Counted from the first letter of the stretch, positions 23,301 to 36,746 are shown. The stretch: 64,000 nucleotides of DNA from Verticillium longisporum (GCA_019188255.1 JAETXT010000007.1:1426001-1490000); one strand, 5' to 3'. Notes: a model not told the origin generated them from the sequence alone. Program-made: numbers and translations.

Positions 23301-26300
23301 CGGCGAACGTTGCTGGGGTTTGATGAAATTAGGGGTTACGCTTTCTCGGTTCGAGGTCAAAATGCGGCGTCTGTGCGGCATGTTTTCCTGTTCGTTGCAT
23401 GGCAGCATGGCAACGCGACGCCAAAGGGGAACTCTGGCCCGGGGAGTCACAAGGAGCCGGTAGAGTCTGTGGTGGATGTAGGTGAGATCGAGAATGAGGC
23501 TTGTCTCGACTTCGAGAGAACGAACCAACAGAGGGCCAATGCCAGGCAACAAGAGACAACGGCTCTCGGGAAGCACCAGGAAGGAGACAACCCTGGTGCT
23601 CTTCTGGCCATGGGTTACTTGGCCTGGCCTGACACTGGTGGTGGTCTTGTTGCTGCGTCTGCGCCCGTCCGTACTTGTGCGGTCCCCGTCATCTTTGCCG
23701 TCGTGTTCCTCGTTCCCTCTCGACTTTCAGTCCCAAGAAGGATCACCTGTTCAGAGTCGGCGCGGATTGGCGGGGTGGCTGGCAATGAACTGGCGGTCAA
23801 GCCTTTTTTTGCTAGTCCAAGCCAACAGACTCATTCCCAGGACCAGGGCGGTAATTTTTTTTTCTTGCTCGTCTCTTGCTGGGCATCTTCTCAGGGCAAC
23901 AAGGTAAGGGCGGCGCGCGCTGGGTGGGCTGAGCCCTCTCGGGCGCTGGTGCTGGTGAATGACAAAAGAAGCGCTGAAGGATGCTTCGCGAAACTGCCAT
24001 GAACCATGATCGTCGGTCTTTGCTAGGACATGCTAGTCCCGGGTGCGAACCGGGGACTGTGCTGGGCCTGTGAGAGCGAGTCGCCGCACACCACCTTTGG
24101 GCCCTACACCGGCTCCAGAGGCGTGGTCAGGTCGTCCGTCGTTGTCGTCGTCGTCGCAGTCCTTGCGCCAGCGATGTGCACATGGTTAGGTTGACCGGTT
24201 CATTGTACTTTGTCGGTGCCTGACATCAGCTGTCCCGAGGTGGCCGGGGCTCCGGCATGTGCGTGTTGAATTTTCGGGGCGACAGCGGAGGTCGAGCGAA
24301 GGCACCGAAGGCGCTGAAACAGCTGGAGAAGCAAAGTGATGATGCCACATGGGATGGAGAAAAAGGATAGACAAAGGAAAACTCATTCGGCCTGCCATGC
24401 CTACCCTGTCCTTGCTATCCCTCATACTCCGTATCTCTTCCATCTCTAAGATTAGCCTTCATGAGACGTGACGGGACATGCCCAGCTCAATGCTACCCAA
24501 CATTACTCATCAGCCTGAGAAGCAGCCGAACCCTCCAACACGCGAAACCCAACGTCATACTTCATCGAAGGGTTGTGCCGACAAGGAGAGCCTCTCGTTA
24601 TTTCAAGGCTGCAGCATGTCGCCGCGCCCGTTATTAGGCCGCGCTCCCGAAGGCCACAGGATTGCAATGTCCTGGGCGAGGCTGCTCAGGCCACTCCATA
24701 TGTGCACTCAGATGTTAAGTGGTTGTTCGAAGTTCGAACACGTGCTCACCGTGTCATGGCTGTGTGCAACCTTCAACGTCGTCGTTTCACGACTATTGCC
24801 AGATTCCTGCCGATGTCGCAGCTCTGTGGCTACGGCAGATTGACTTTTGATACCTGACTTAAGCTATCAGAGAACACGAGCGATGACGGCCTTCTGTTTC
24901 TAGCGAAGATGGCAGCCCCCGCGCGGCTTCGAGTCATCGTTCGTTGTCACAGCCCTGTGAGGCTGTTCGAATTCGGACCATGTCTTGAGGGCTCGGCCCC
25001 AGGGCCATCGTACCACGGCTGTAATTGTGCCATATTCTATCCAGAACTTAGAACTCCGTTCATCGCCCAGTTTAGACACATGATGTTGGTTGGGCAAGGT
25101 CAAGTGAGCTCTGGTGCATGTGTGTGTTCGCCATTCCCAATCTTCGCCAGGAGGAATTGGCAGCCCGTCAAACCGTCCTTATTGCGGATTTGCTGCTGAC
25201 AATGAGCACCAATCGCATTCGTGGGCGGCGTGGGTAGTCGAGGCCTCAATGACGTTGGCTTCGGCAGGTGGAATACTCGTCTCGCGTGGTGGCTGGAGAT
25301 GGGAAGTTGAAAACAACGGGGCTCGGTTGGGTCCTCGCTCTAGATGAACAACCGCCTGTAATGATGCCAGAAGCAAAAAAAAAAAAAAAATGTCAATAAA
25401 GGCTTGGTGAAGCTCGTAAGCTCAACGTGCATCCCTGCCTCCTCGCCACCGCTGGAGACCCAACCTCTGTGTTGGCCGTGCACAGCCTCGAGAATAGAGC
25501 CTCATGCCAGAACTAAGATGCCTTGGAGGCTTGCTGGTCACCTCATCAAGCAGCTAACGTCAACGCCACGAGCCATGCAACGCTGCCAACGCACCGCAGA
25601 AGAACCCGGGACTTTTGCAGTCCGACAGGGTTTTGCACGTTCCAGCTGCCTCAGTTCCTAGCGGTCGGTTGTGCACGATCTGACGGGATCCAACCGAGAG
25701 GTCAGAAATGTCAGGCTAGTGACCTGGGGATGAACTGTCGTGCGGCGATGTGTGTGCGTGTGTGTGTGGAAGGGAAGGTTGGGCCCAGGTCCAGGTGTCC
25801 AGAGGCGGTCCAGGTGTCTAGAGGCCTGAGCCAGCAACCACCACAGGCGAACGAGACTGTAGGTACAGTACAGGAGGTATGGATGGGTGCTATGGCCACG
25901 CCCTCCCCCCGGATTGACACAGGGCATCATGACAGCCTGCGAGAACGACATCCGCCCGCTAAGATGGGTACTTCAACCTCCATAATCTCATCCCATGCGG
26001 AGGACTGTCGGTGACACAGAACCCAATGTGGCGGTGAGAGGCCATCACTTGTCTGCTCACGGCGTAATTCCTAACGATTCGGGCATACATTGTTGTCATC
26101 CAGCCCAGTGGTCGGGTAGCAAGGATGCTCAAGATGATAGCTTTCAGGCAGCCAGAAGCCGACGCCGTCCAAACTAGCTGACGTTATCGTCAATGCGATA
26201 GCATCAAACTGGCCAAATTCGCCTCGCGGATCGGCACAGACGCGCGCGGATGCTGGAGGCTGAGGCCACCGCAGCGAATATATTGTAAGGTGGTGCCCAG

Positions 26301-27594
26301 GAGTGTAGCGCCGGCTGCCGGAAGACAATAACAAGTAGCGCTAGGACGGCACCGAAGGGAAACAATGGTGGTACCTTGTGGGCCTGATCTTGGTTGCTTC
26401 TTCCCATCCGTTTGTCTGCCGCCAGGTGGTGTTAGCCTAGGTAGCCTCGTAGATGCAGCTTTCGGGGGTCCACAGCTGGGCCCCCATGTCCGTCACGGAC
26501 AACGACCGTCCTCGTCCTGTTTGCAATACGGATAATGCCTTGTATTTGGTAATGTGGAGGGAATGAACGCGTTTGTTCCAGCCGGGCTCGAACAAGGTGA
26601 TGGGTCATTGTATATGCGCGGAATCTGGCGTGCCCCTGCCGCTGCACCGATGCCGTCGTTGCCGTCATGTCGTGTTCCCAGTCAAATGGTTGTTCATGGG
26701 TTCTGTATGTTGAACAACAAACGCTTGGTGCGCCAATCAATGTCTTTGTCGAATGATCCAGACAATCCTGTGGTGTTGCCTCTCCAAGTCAGAAGCCGGG
26801 TCCTTGGTTCGGAGCCTTGCGTAACAATGCATGCTGATGGTTCTGCCAGTTGCCGTGTGCCTTGTGCCGTTGGATGTTGCTTGTTAGCAAGGCTGGGATC
26901 AACGGCACTGCCATGCACTTGAGGAAGCGTCTTCAGGGAGCTGGGAGCCAATGTATCCGTTTGCATCTCGACCTTGGCTGCAGCGTCTGGACAAAACTGA
27001 GCTCAGCAGCCTGCAATTTACGCAGCAGATCAGCCCACGTGGTACGCGATGTCCTCTAGTTGGGAAAGGGGATAACGAACGAGCCTGGGATGTTCTTGAC
27101 GGATTTAGCTATCGATGCTTCGGCTACTACGACGCACCTACTACTTCCTACTGATTGATACCTTATCGTGGCTGGGAAGGTGCAGCTTGTGGCTTGCCCC
27201 GCGCCTGCCCCACCAAAACGTCAATACACATATCCACTTGCAAACATATCACGACCATTGTAACCTCACTTAACCGCTTCAACTGCAAGTCATCCCGAAC
27301 CTCCCCACACTGGCATTTGCAAATAATCCTGCTCCTCCGCTCAAATCTGTTCCACCCTCTGGGCATCGACCGCATACAGCTCGAGCGACCTCATTCGACG
27401 GTAGTCTGGCCGTGGACCGACTTGTTGGTTTGTCAGCCCCCCCTTTCTACAGCTCTCCACTGGCATCGCGCTTCATGATTTACGCGCAACGCTGCCTACC
27501 TTTGCCCTTCAGCTTGATACGTCTGTTCTGACAAACCGCAGAGATACCGTTCCCTTGTGCATCTTCTGTTTACTTACTCAAGTACACACACACA
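20313..27594. other. 7.3-kb gene-poor region
   Basis: No convincing gene. The largest open frame, 23019-24002 on plus (327 residues), is Cys/Ser/Arg-rich without recognisable domains and overlaps a 216-residue frame on the other strand. Neither has splice structure or family resemblance. The region carries a tetranucleotide microsatellite, an A16 tract near 25375-25390, and mixed-composition sequence. It may hold the long promoter of the divergent Myb gene, its upstream exon, or noncoding transcripts. Confidence 0.5.
21463..21522. repeat. GGCA/GGTA tetranucleotide microsatellite
   Basis: About fifteen 4-bp units mixing GGCA, GGTA and AGCA in a row, in the gene-poor region upstream of the Myb gene. 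Confidence 0.85.
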
Positions 27595-28655
27595 ATGGCA
27601 GACGTTCCCCTTTACGTCATCTCCGCCAACACCTCCTCGGAGCGGCGCATCACCCCCGCGTGGTCGATCAGCACCCTGCGCTCCAAGCTTGAGCACATTA
27701 CCGGCGTGCCTCCTTCTTCTCAGAAGCTCTCATTGAAGACGCCAGCTGGCAGTCAACCCATCGAGGCTGCCGACGAAGATGCTGTCACCCTGACCAGCTA
27801 CCCCCTGGCTCCCTACGCAGAATTACATGTAAGTCAGGTGGCACCATAGCAAGAGGCAAATCACGGCCATGGTAGCGGGGTCAATGGCAACGTGCTGGGG
27901 ATGGAGCCGTTCATCGTGGGCTCTCGTGCCGGGCTGCCATCTCACCCGTGAAAAAAATGTCTCATGTCTATCCAGATCAACGAGTCAAGGTTGGGCAAGG
28001 CAGATCCGCCGCCCACGCTTGCGATCACGGATCGATGAGACATGGCACACATGCTGGGATGATGCCTTTTCGTCCCGAACACGTTGCCGCCGCCCACCCA
28101 GTCGTCCTTTGTGCCCGCCCAACCACTGCACAGGCAGCCGGACATTTTGCCGCTAACGCGAAGCCCCAGGTCGTGGACACGCGCCCCATCAACGCTCAGC
28201 CCAACTTTAATGACACGAGCGTCGAAAAGTTTGTCCTCCCTGTTGAGGAGTACGAGAAGAAGACAGACTCGGTCCTTGCCTGGAAGAAGGCTCAGAAGCT
28301 GGGCCGCTTCGACCCCGACGCCCCGAGCCATGAGCAGGCCAAGATTGAAGCGTTCGAACGCGACATTCAGCAGCGCGGCATCGCCGCTGGCCGTCGGTGC
28401 CGCGTTGGCGGCGATGACACGAGGCGCGGCGTCATCAAGTATGTGGGGGAGGTGCCCGCGATCCCAGGCGGCGCGGGGCCATGGGTTGGCGTTCACCTCG
28501 ACGAGCCGGTGGGGAAGAACGACGGCAGTATCCAGGGGACGCGCTACTGGGGCGAGGAGTCTGCGCTGAAGCATGGCGTCTTCGTCCGCCCGGAGCGCGT
28601 GGAAGTGGGGGATTGGCCTGTGCTGGATGATTTGGATGATATGGAGGAGATTTAG
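27595..28655 (+). CDS. tubulin-folding cofactor B (CAP-Gly protein)
   Basis: Cytosolic cofactor that binds alpha-tubulin after release from CCT chaperonin; yeast Alf1 is the equivalent. Exons 27595-27828 and 28170-28655 give 239 residues, matching the usual 240-250. Residues 1-78 form a ubiquitin-like domain starting MADVPLYVISANTSSERR. The second exon starts VVDTRP and continues through VEKFVLPVEEYEKKTDSVLAWKKAQKLG, typical of the linker. The CAP-Gly domain spans about 152-222, with the GKNDGSIQG signature and the conserved RYW. The C-terminus is acidic and ends DDMEEI, similar to the EEX tail recognised by CAP-Gly domains. The single intron is 341 nt, long for this window; a possible internal acceptor at 27975 leads to an early stop, so the full-length join is preferred. 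Confidence 0.92.
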
Positions 28656-31600
28656 GGGGGGCACCGCATTGTCTGGCATGCCGGATGCAAGGGATCTCGT
28701 TCGCTGTACAATACTCAGGGCATGCCCCCCGGGACCAAGCAACGATAGTCATCAGCAGCAGACACATGCCCATCCCAACCAACACCTGATCTGTTGCCAC
28801 TATCATAAGTCTCGAACATGAGATGTACCGCATGAACACTATCTGACCCTGTTTGAATACTTCCACCTCCAGCGGGCCACCCACCTCATGGGCTGTGCAG
28901 GTCAAAAGACTGACAAAGTGCCTCTGGTGAGGCCCAGGGAAAACATCAGATGCCCAGGAGAGCACACGGCGCACACGATTGAGACGTAGATGACGAGCCA
29001 CGGGGTTCTGTTGGTTCTTTTTTCCAAAATAGCTCGATCGCGCTTCTCCGGATGAACACGCAGCAGGAGTGGGCACGTTTACCGCCAGCCGTGAAACAAC
29101 CCTTTCGACATCGCCCGCGGACGGAGACCCCGCCAAACAGGCGCGGCAGGGCCCATGATCATGAGCGCCGTGCTGGGCATGGTGCGGAGGACGCGACAAG
29201 GGACGTGCCCCCGCCCGCCGTGTCGTGTCGTGTCGTCTGATGAAGGCGGCTCGCGGTGTGGTCCAGATCAGGACTGGCTGGACGGCAGGGTGGGGGGGCG
29301 TGTGTGTGAGATGGAATCGAGAAATGTTTCAAAATTGTGTGACCGCAGTGTGTCAAAGGCGAGCGCAGTGCAGTTTCTCTCCATTTCGGGCGTCATGCGC
29401 ATTGCGATGCTGCGGCAGGCGGTCTGTTGGGATGCAGCTGGCTTGTGATCACCAGGGAGCCCCCTTTCCTCCTGCCAATGGGTAGGGTATACACACAATG
29501 GGGGAACCAGAGTTCGAAGCATTGCCAGTTGTACGAAACGGCCATCCGAATCGCATGTTGGTTTGCAATTGCAACCGTGAGCGATGGATGACAGGGGGGG
29601 CAGCTCTACGACAGAAGTTTGTGGGGAAGTGACAGGACATGAAGCCAGACCCAGGACTGGACTGTACGTAGTACGCCGGAAAAAAGCAACATGTCCGACC
29701 AGCAGCCTTACTTGGGGCACGCTTCATCCGCTCGGCTCCGCATGTGAAATGCCGGGCGGGAGGGGTGACCATTTCGGCATGAAAAGGAGGCAGATCGGAC
29801 AGGGTTTGGGTGCTGATCATGAATCCGGAAGGGGAAGGACTCAAACGTGGAGTGCGTCGTGGCAGGGTTGGCAAGGGCTGAGTCGGCCGGATGAGGCGGA
29901 TGGTCGTCTCCAGCGGTGTAGGAAAGCGTCTGAATTGGGACGGCAAAGTTGATGAATTATTATGATACAGGTGTGATGAGTTTCTGGCCGACGCGCTGCG
30001 CTCACATGACAGTTTGCCAAGGCTGATAGGGTAGTCGGATATCAGGATCATCTCGCTGGTCGAATAACCGTCATTTGTCTCGTAAAGTTATTCAGTAAAG
30101 TTAGGGTTCATCTAGGCTAGGCACCTAGGTAAAATTGACGGCCATCGCCACACTGACACGGTCATTACCATGAACGCTGCCTTGGCGACGGCAGTTGATA
30201 GAGTTTGGGCGCATTGCATGTTCTTGTCCGTGTGTTGATCATGACTGGCGGAACGGAGAGTTAGCCAAGACTTCTAAGACTTCTCGATATGCTTAGGTAC
30301 TATAACAGCTGCCGGATGCCGAGAGGGTGGCCAGAGCCAGAGGCAGAGCCCAGACAAACCGGGCGCGCTGACCCAGTGTGTGAGTTTTGGTGTCTTGTTT
30401 GAATGAAATCTGAGAGAACCACGATGCAGGCCAGCAGGCCAGACACGGTGATTGACTACTGGATGCGAGCCGCAGGACGAGGGGCAGCAGCTCAAACATG
30501 ATGCACACAGAAGAATGAGATGCTCCTCGGCGGCGTGGCGGTGACGGGATTATGTAAGGGCGATGCTGATGAGCTAACAAAGGTACCTGCCCGTACCTAC
30601 CTTTAGGTAAGTTGCCTTGGGTGCCACGACGCGACGAGCCATTCTCAGCAGGAAGCCAATGCCTTGGGCTTGGCGCACCTGCTGATTGGTGGCAGTAAAA
30701 CCTGCCTGCCAAGAGTGACACTGACAACTCCTGCCTTGTCCACCCTGATTGGATTGGACGGCCAAGGACACCCCCAAGAGGACCAAGAAGGTCTTTCCTT
30801 GGCTTCTTGGCCTTTTAGCCCTCGTTCTCGTCTTGGCTTTCCTTGGCCTCGGTTTCCTGCTGACTTGGGCTCAAGGGGCGCCTCCCAGTGATCTCGCTGC
30901 CCGCTTTCCTCCCCTCCCGTAGCCGAATGGTCTGGCGTTGCCTTGAACGTTGGCGTTAGTCGTTAGGTCGGTATTGGCACATTCTTGACTCTCGTCCCAC
31001 GGCTTGGTCTCGCATCTTGGAGGGGAGAATCCCGTGGCTTTCGCCATCCGACTCTGTACCTCCTCCTGCTCCTCTCCCTTCCCGACCCCGACCGTCCACT
31101 TGCCCGCCCTCACAGCCGTCCGACCTCCTCATCCGTCCTCAAAAGGTGGGTGGCATCCATTTCTTCTCGATCTATCAACCGCCTATGATCGATGACCTAC
31201 GACGCCTACACTCATATTGCCCCATCCTGCCCGCCCGTCCGCCCGCCTTGTTGCACCGACGCATCCGACCCGCATCAATCCGCTGCCTACCCTGTCCGCT
31301 ATAGCAGCACGAAACACCATCGAAAGACCGCCCGTCCCTCCGATCTCCGCCAAGCACCGTCGGGATTTGCAATTCCTCAGTGCCCTCGCCGCTGCTGCAT
31401 AGCAAGCCAACACCAGGTTTGCTGCCTGCGAGACTGGTCAGTCGATACGACGCGGAGCACAACGCCATACAACTTGTGGAACACCCAGGCTGCGTGATCT
31501 GGTTCGCATACAACTTGCACGTCGATCACGACGACAGGTCCCCGGCGAGCCCTGAGCTTTCGTTCCGTTCAATGCGTGCGCTTCTGCATTGAGATGCGAC

Positions 31601-31863
31601 ATCCCAAACGAACCCCCGCCGCATAGCTTTTGCTCTGTTTCCGCGTCTCCACCGTCGCCCTACAGGCGCTCGACATCCGTCCTTACGATCTTCATCCTAG
31701 AGGCCTGCTCTTTCGCCGCCCACTTTTGCCCGACGATAAACCTCCGATCCCGACCTTCCGCGCTCTCTTTTGACATCCCGCGATCGATTCCCTCTTCTTT
31801 CCCATCCCCGCTACAGCGACGTCGACCGTCGCTTGCAGTGAGAGAAAGAACAGACCACGCAAG
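28656..31863. other. intergenic region
   Basis: 3.2 kb without a supported gene. The stretch 31040-31860 is strongly pyrimidine-rich on the plus strand and probably the promoter and leader of the RING gene. Several CCTAGGT/ACCTAAGGT-like short palindromes occur between 30090 and 30610. Confidence 0.5.
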
Positions 31864-33478
31864 ATGATATCCTCCCCTCTGTTGGCGGTGCTGGCGGGCG
31901 CCGCTGTCGCCGCCGCCGCCCAGGCACCTACCATCACCGCACAGAACGACGTCCCGGACTGGGCCGCCGAATCAACGATGCAGCTCTCGCTGTCTTCCGC
32001 CGGCGGCGAGGTGATGCCTCTCGACTACACAATCATGCCGTCTACCCAAAGCTTGGGCTTGAATCAATCCGAAGTCGCTCGCGGAGTACGTGTCCTTCTG
32101 CCGTTGATGTGTGCGTGTTCTGACGGATGAGCTAACCTCCTACGCAGTCGATCAAGTTCGAAGGTATCATGATTGCTGCGGACCCCGACAACTACGACCT
32201 CATCACCGGTCCTGGGCAGATCGCCTACCTGTCATGCGACGAGAAGGACGATGGCCGCTCGGCAACCCCCAATGTCATGCTACTGGAGTTGATGGAGAAC
32301 AAGCCGAAGGCCATTGTGCTCTACAGTACTGTCGGCAATTGGTGCATGCTGGAAGGCTCTGAACTTCCCTACCAGAGCATTTTTACCATGGCCGACGCTG
32401 GCGACGCCATGGCTGCGTTTGAAATTCTGAACAACACCAACGAGGTTGACGTCATTCAAGTCACCATCACTGGCAACACGACATCGGACAGCTCAGGCAG
32501 CGGCAGCGGCAGCGGCGGCAACAACTCGGCCGTCGCCATGAGCATTCTGTACACCATCACAGGCCTCATCACCCTGCTCTTCCTCATCATCATCTGCACA
32601 GGTGCCATCCGAGCCCATCGCCACCCTGAACGCTACGGTCCCAGCAGTGGTCACGCCGGACGGCCTCGCCAAAGCCGTGCCAAGGGCCTTGCCCGCGCTG
32701 TTTTGGAGACGATCCCGATTGTCAAGTTCGGCAGTCCGGAACCCGCGAAACCAGATCCCGATATGGAACTCGAAAACGCTTCGATCGAACAGCGCGACAG
32801 ACCCGTCGAGCAGGAGCCCGTAAGAGGAGGAGAAACGCCGCAAGGAACGACACGCAGCATCCCGCAGGCCACGGCAGCGGCCACCGGAGGTGCCACGACG
32901 TCAGCCTCTGGAACCGTCGGCAATTCCAACGACGAGCACCTGGGGTGCACAATCTGCACTGAAGACTTTAACGTAGGAGAGGACGTTCGCGTGCTGCCCT
33001 GCAACCACAAATACCACCCAGGCTGTATCGACCCCTGGCTCGTCAATGTGTCTGGGACCTGCCCGTTATGGTCAGTTCTCCTTTGCAAAATGGGTTTGTT
33101 GAACAGATGCTAACATGTTGCAGCCGCCACGATCTGCGCCCTGAACACGACGAGGACGAGGAGCGGAGCTCCGCAGACGATGCTCTCCCGCCTCCGCTCG
33201 AGCTTGACGGCCAAGATAGCGACAGTAACAGTACCAATGGACCGCAGAGACGCAGGACATCTCGCCTCCTGGATCTCAACCGACTGCGGAACGCATCCGT
33301 CGAAGAACGAATGCAAGCCCTGCGAGACTACCGACGCGAGCAGCGTGCCCACGCCGCACCGGAAGGGTCGTCCGAGCTCGAGGTTGACGCGCGAGGCCGC
33401 CGGGCCAAGCTGGCTGACAATCTCCGTGACAAATTCAAGATCCGGACGAGCCCTCAAGGCGGCAGCGGCGAGTCGTGA
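31864..33478 (+). CDS. membrane-anchored PA/RING-H2 ubiquitin ligase
   Basis: Predicted E3 ubiquitin ligase of the endomembrane system. Exons 31864-32085, 32148-33070 and 33124-33478 give 499 residues. The second intron splits the last zinc-binding Cys codon of the RING (TG/C). Residues 1-20 are a signal peptide ([20 protein letters not shown]). A lumenal protease-associated-like region covers about 75-185. A Gly/Ser linker leads to one membrane helix at about 203-226 ([21 protein letters not shown]). The cytosolic RING-H2 begins at residue 341: CTICTEDF...[16 protein letters not shown]...CPLC, with the Cys3-His2-Cys3 spacing and Trp for E2 contact. The tail is acidic, then basic. This architecture matches PA-TM-RING ligases (RNF13/GRAIL type); the substrate is unknown. 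Confidence 0.9.
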
Positions 33479-36400
33479 TAGACAAAACATGTCGACTATT
33501 GTCTGCGGCGATTTATTTTTCATCCTCTCTATCATTCTAGAGTTAGAGCCCACGAGGCTCAGAAGCATCATTTGGACAGCATTGCGCGGCGTTTAACGGA
33601 TATCGAAACTGGGGTACGACTTGCTTAGGGATTCTGATGGGCTGGCTGGGACGTACATGATGTATCGACGTTGTTATTGTAAAGGTGGACAACGGCGGCT
33701 ACACATTGGGAGAGTAACAAAGAAGTACGGCGGCGGAGGAGAAACAGGGCTTCGATCCCCCAACTGGTGGTGAGATCTTCCCGCAGCGACGTGGAGACTC
33801 TCGCTGGAGGGTTTCACGGGAATAGCTACCTTCCTGGGATAAGTGTAGCTAGCAGCCGCGTGCGGCCAATCTTGCAACGGAAAACATGTCGACCGTTCGT
33901 GACCTGACTCATTGATGTTACGTCGTTGCGAGTTGTTGGCTCGAGGGGATCTGGGGGAGGGGCGGACCATCGGGGCACCGGCACGGCAAGCGTTCCGTCT
34001 CGAAGGGTTCTACGGCGTGATCGACCTGACGCGAACTCAACCTCGGCACGTGGACTCTCTCCTTCGCGGGAGGTTGTTGCTCCTCTGAATCATGTGAAAG
34101 AGAAAGGGCTGACCGGCGTCTGCGCACGAACGTTATGCGCGCCGTCGCTCGATGCGGAAGCTCGACCAGCGCAAGGAGAAGGAGGAGGAGGAGGAGGTTG
34201 TGGACACGATCATCGCCTATGGAACACGCCGGCGTGGATTCTCGAAGCTCTCTGTAGACGGGAAGCCGTGCTGCACGTTTGTTCTCGCCGTGCTTTACGC
34301 TCAGAGCTGGAGCTAGGTGCTACGTCCAGGACGGGCTGGTGATAACGCGTGCAGTAGCTTCATCAAGGCTCCTGGGGATGTGGGTTGCGGCGGCCTTTGC
34401 GTGCCGGGGCGAGGGTTCAGACGGCGCGGGCGATCATGGCAAGTCAAGCACGGAAGGAATTGGTGGGTTCTGATGGATTCATGGAGATTTGACCTGCAAG
34501 GCTAAGTGGTTCTGGATCACTATTCTGTAAATACATGAGTCGTTCAGCATTCACGTATTGGATCTGCATTTGTACAGCGGCCACTTTGGATGCGGAAGGC
34601 TCTCACTGCGATCCACATCTAGAAAACCTGCGACTGAGAGGTGGTAGGTGGCGTTCGTGAGGTGGTCGACGATGAGAGGCGCTGCGCACTGACGCTACGA
34701 GTATGCACAGACGGATTGCTGCTCTTGGCGGAGATGGGAGGGGTCACGAAGCAAACCAGTTAGACTGCTTCATCGGCGCCCACGACGTGAGGGTTGCCCA
34801 CGGAGATGGATGCCGTCGCGGAGAAGGCAATGTCAGCAGGAAGTGATAGGGAGACCAGGTTCTCGGGAGCGTTACACCAGCGTCCTGCGCTGTCTGGGTT
34901 TCGAGGGCTTTGGTGGTCGGGTCTGGACTCGATGCCGGCCTTGTTTGCTTGCTTCTTCGCAGCAGGTCAGAGCTAGTCTCAGCTTGCTTTCCACGACATT
35001 TATGGCAGGCAAGCGATTTCTGACAAGTACATGGAAAATCGAAGCTACGTCTCCCTACAGGGCTGGGAAAAGTGACAACGCCATCTCCTGATGTGACATG
35101 GCAGACTGGCGGAGGACGAGCCCGAAGGAGATCGGGTCTGTGGACGATATTCATCTCGTAGCCTTCGCCTTCGCCACAGCTCTGGGCTCACTTTGCCGTG
35201 AGGTAGTAGGCCCGTGAGTCCTGCACGAACGCACCGACGCATGCACACCGAGTCCTTGCTTCCGGGCTGATTTTTGCCAGCGGCGGGTCATATTACGGCG
35301 GCTTTTGGGTGCCCATTGTGATGATTCGCGTCCTGATACTCGAGCGAGGTAAGGGAAGAGCCTGGGCAAGCAGATGACGGTGCAGGATAAGGTTCAACTT
35401 GGCTGCTTGCTGATACTCATTATGGCATTCCACAATCGGGAGGCGCGACGGCGCTGCTCGTGCCGTTACGGGTGTCCGAGCGGTGCGATAGGCGATGGCG
35501 ATTATCTTGCCTTAGGTCATTTAAGGTATGGTAGGAGCGATGGTGGAAGAGGCGCGAGTCGCGCAGCGTCAGCGGTCGAGGGTTGAGATGAAATTGGATT
35601 TTTGAAAGCCGCTTCTTCTGTCAGTCAGTAGGACATCGATTGGTACCTTGCCTAAGGTAGGTAGGTGGAGAGAGTCAGGAACGTGGGAAGTTGGCTGTGG
35701 CTTGCGTTCGCACACGTTTTTTCCCTCTTCTGAGACTCGTCTCTCGCGTGGACTTGTCGCGATGAATCAACATTGAGTTGTGCTTGGCAAGACACATCAG
35801 AGACACATCCATACCCCAATGCTCGGGTTGTCGACCAGACCCTCGAGATCCGTGCCAGGTCTCCCGCATAAAATGTACGTGGCTGCAGGGCAGACTGAGG
35901 TTTAGCTCCGAGCGTTTGGTAACCAAGCATACAAATACGAAGGAAGCCGTGCGAACACAAAGGCGCAAAAAAGAAGAAAACACACAGCCAAGGCTTAGAG
36001 ACATGGGCATACAGACACTCGCCTTGACCGCTCAGCTGGGACTCGATCTCCTCGCAGAGCCATCCAAAGGCGTCGTTGCCCTCGCGAGCTAGCAGCGGTA
36101 GCACCTACGCCCGGCGCGGGAAGCTAACAGTAGGTAGCCAGGCCCGCCTCTGGATCGACCAAGCAAGTACTGCCCACCAAGGAAGTACCTCGTTGGTGCT
36201 GCTTTCCCGTGAGTCGCTCTGGGAGCTGAGCCGGGCCAGGTGCGATGGGACGTGAACAGCAAGGCAGCTATGGTACCTACCGTGCGGGATCTTCCTGCTT
36301 CTCTTGCGTCTGAACCTGGGCTTGGTGTTTGTCCCTCTCCCTCTGCCCACCACAACGGCCCGCCTAGTGGCTGTCTCGCCGGCAATCCAGTCCAGGGAAG

Positions 36401-36746
36401 GGGTCTTAAAGAACCCCCCCCCCTTTCTCCTTCGTCGGGTGCTCATCTGTAGAGGGATGGCTCGAGCCAGGCTGATTCTCACTCTCAGTCCTCTTATATG
36501 TGACCTCCCCTTGCGGTACCTGACTCCCCTTGCGGTACCTGACTCCCCTTGCGGTACCTGACTCCCCTTGCGGTACCTGACTCCCCTTGCGGTACCTGAC
36601 TCCCCTTGCGGTAGCTATCATTTGAGGCTCGACATCCTCGATAGGTCAAGCGAGGACCTGAGCTCTTGTTGGTTCCCTATATCAACGACACCTCACCCAC
36701 GATCGCCACTGGTAGTCTGAAAAGCATACGACTAAAGAGTTGCACC
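33479..36746. other. intergenic region
   Basis: 3.3 kb without a supported gene. Contains an uninterrupted C run at about 36414-36423 and a 19-bp minisatellite at 36505-36613 near the next start codon. Open frames here are short and mutually overlapping. Confidence 0.5.
36505..36613. repeat. 19-bp minisatellite in the promoter of the membrane protein gene
   Basis: Five exact copies and a sixth partial copy of the unit CTCCCCTTGCGGTACCTGA, each containing the palindrome GGTACC, end about 134 bp before the start codon at 36747. Confidence 0.95.

Noticed and set aside
24040..24065. T-arm-like stem with a TTCGCAC loop on the minus strand
   Set aside because: Position 58 of the loop is not A, no matching acceptor stem or D-arm is found upstream, so not a tRNA gene.
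27942..28742. 266-codon open frame on minus opposite tubulin cofactor B
   Set aside because: Antisense shadow of a clear CAP-Gly coding exon.
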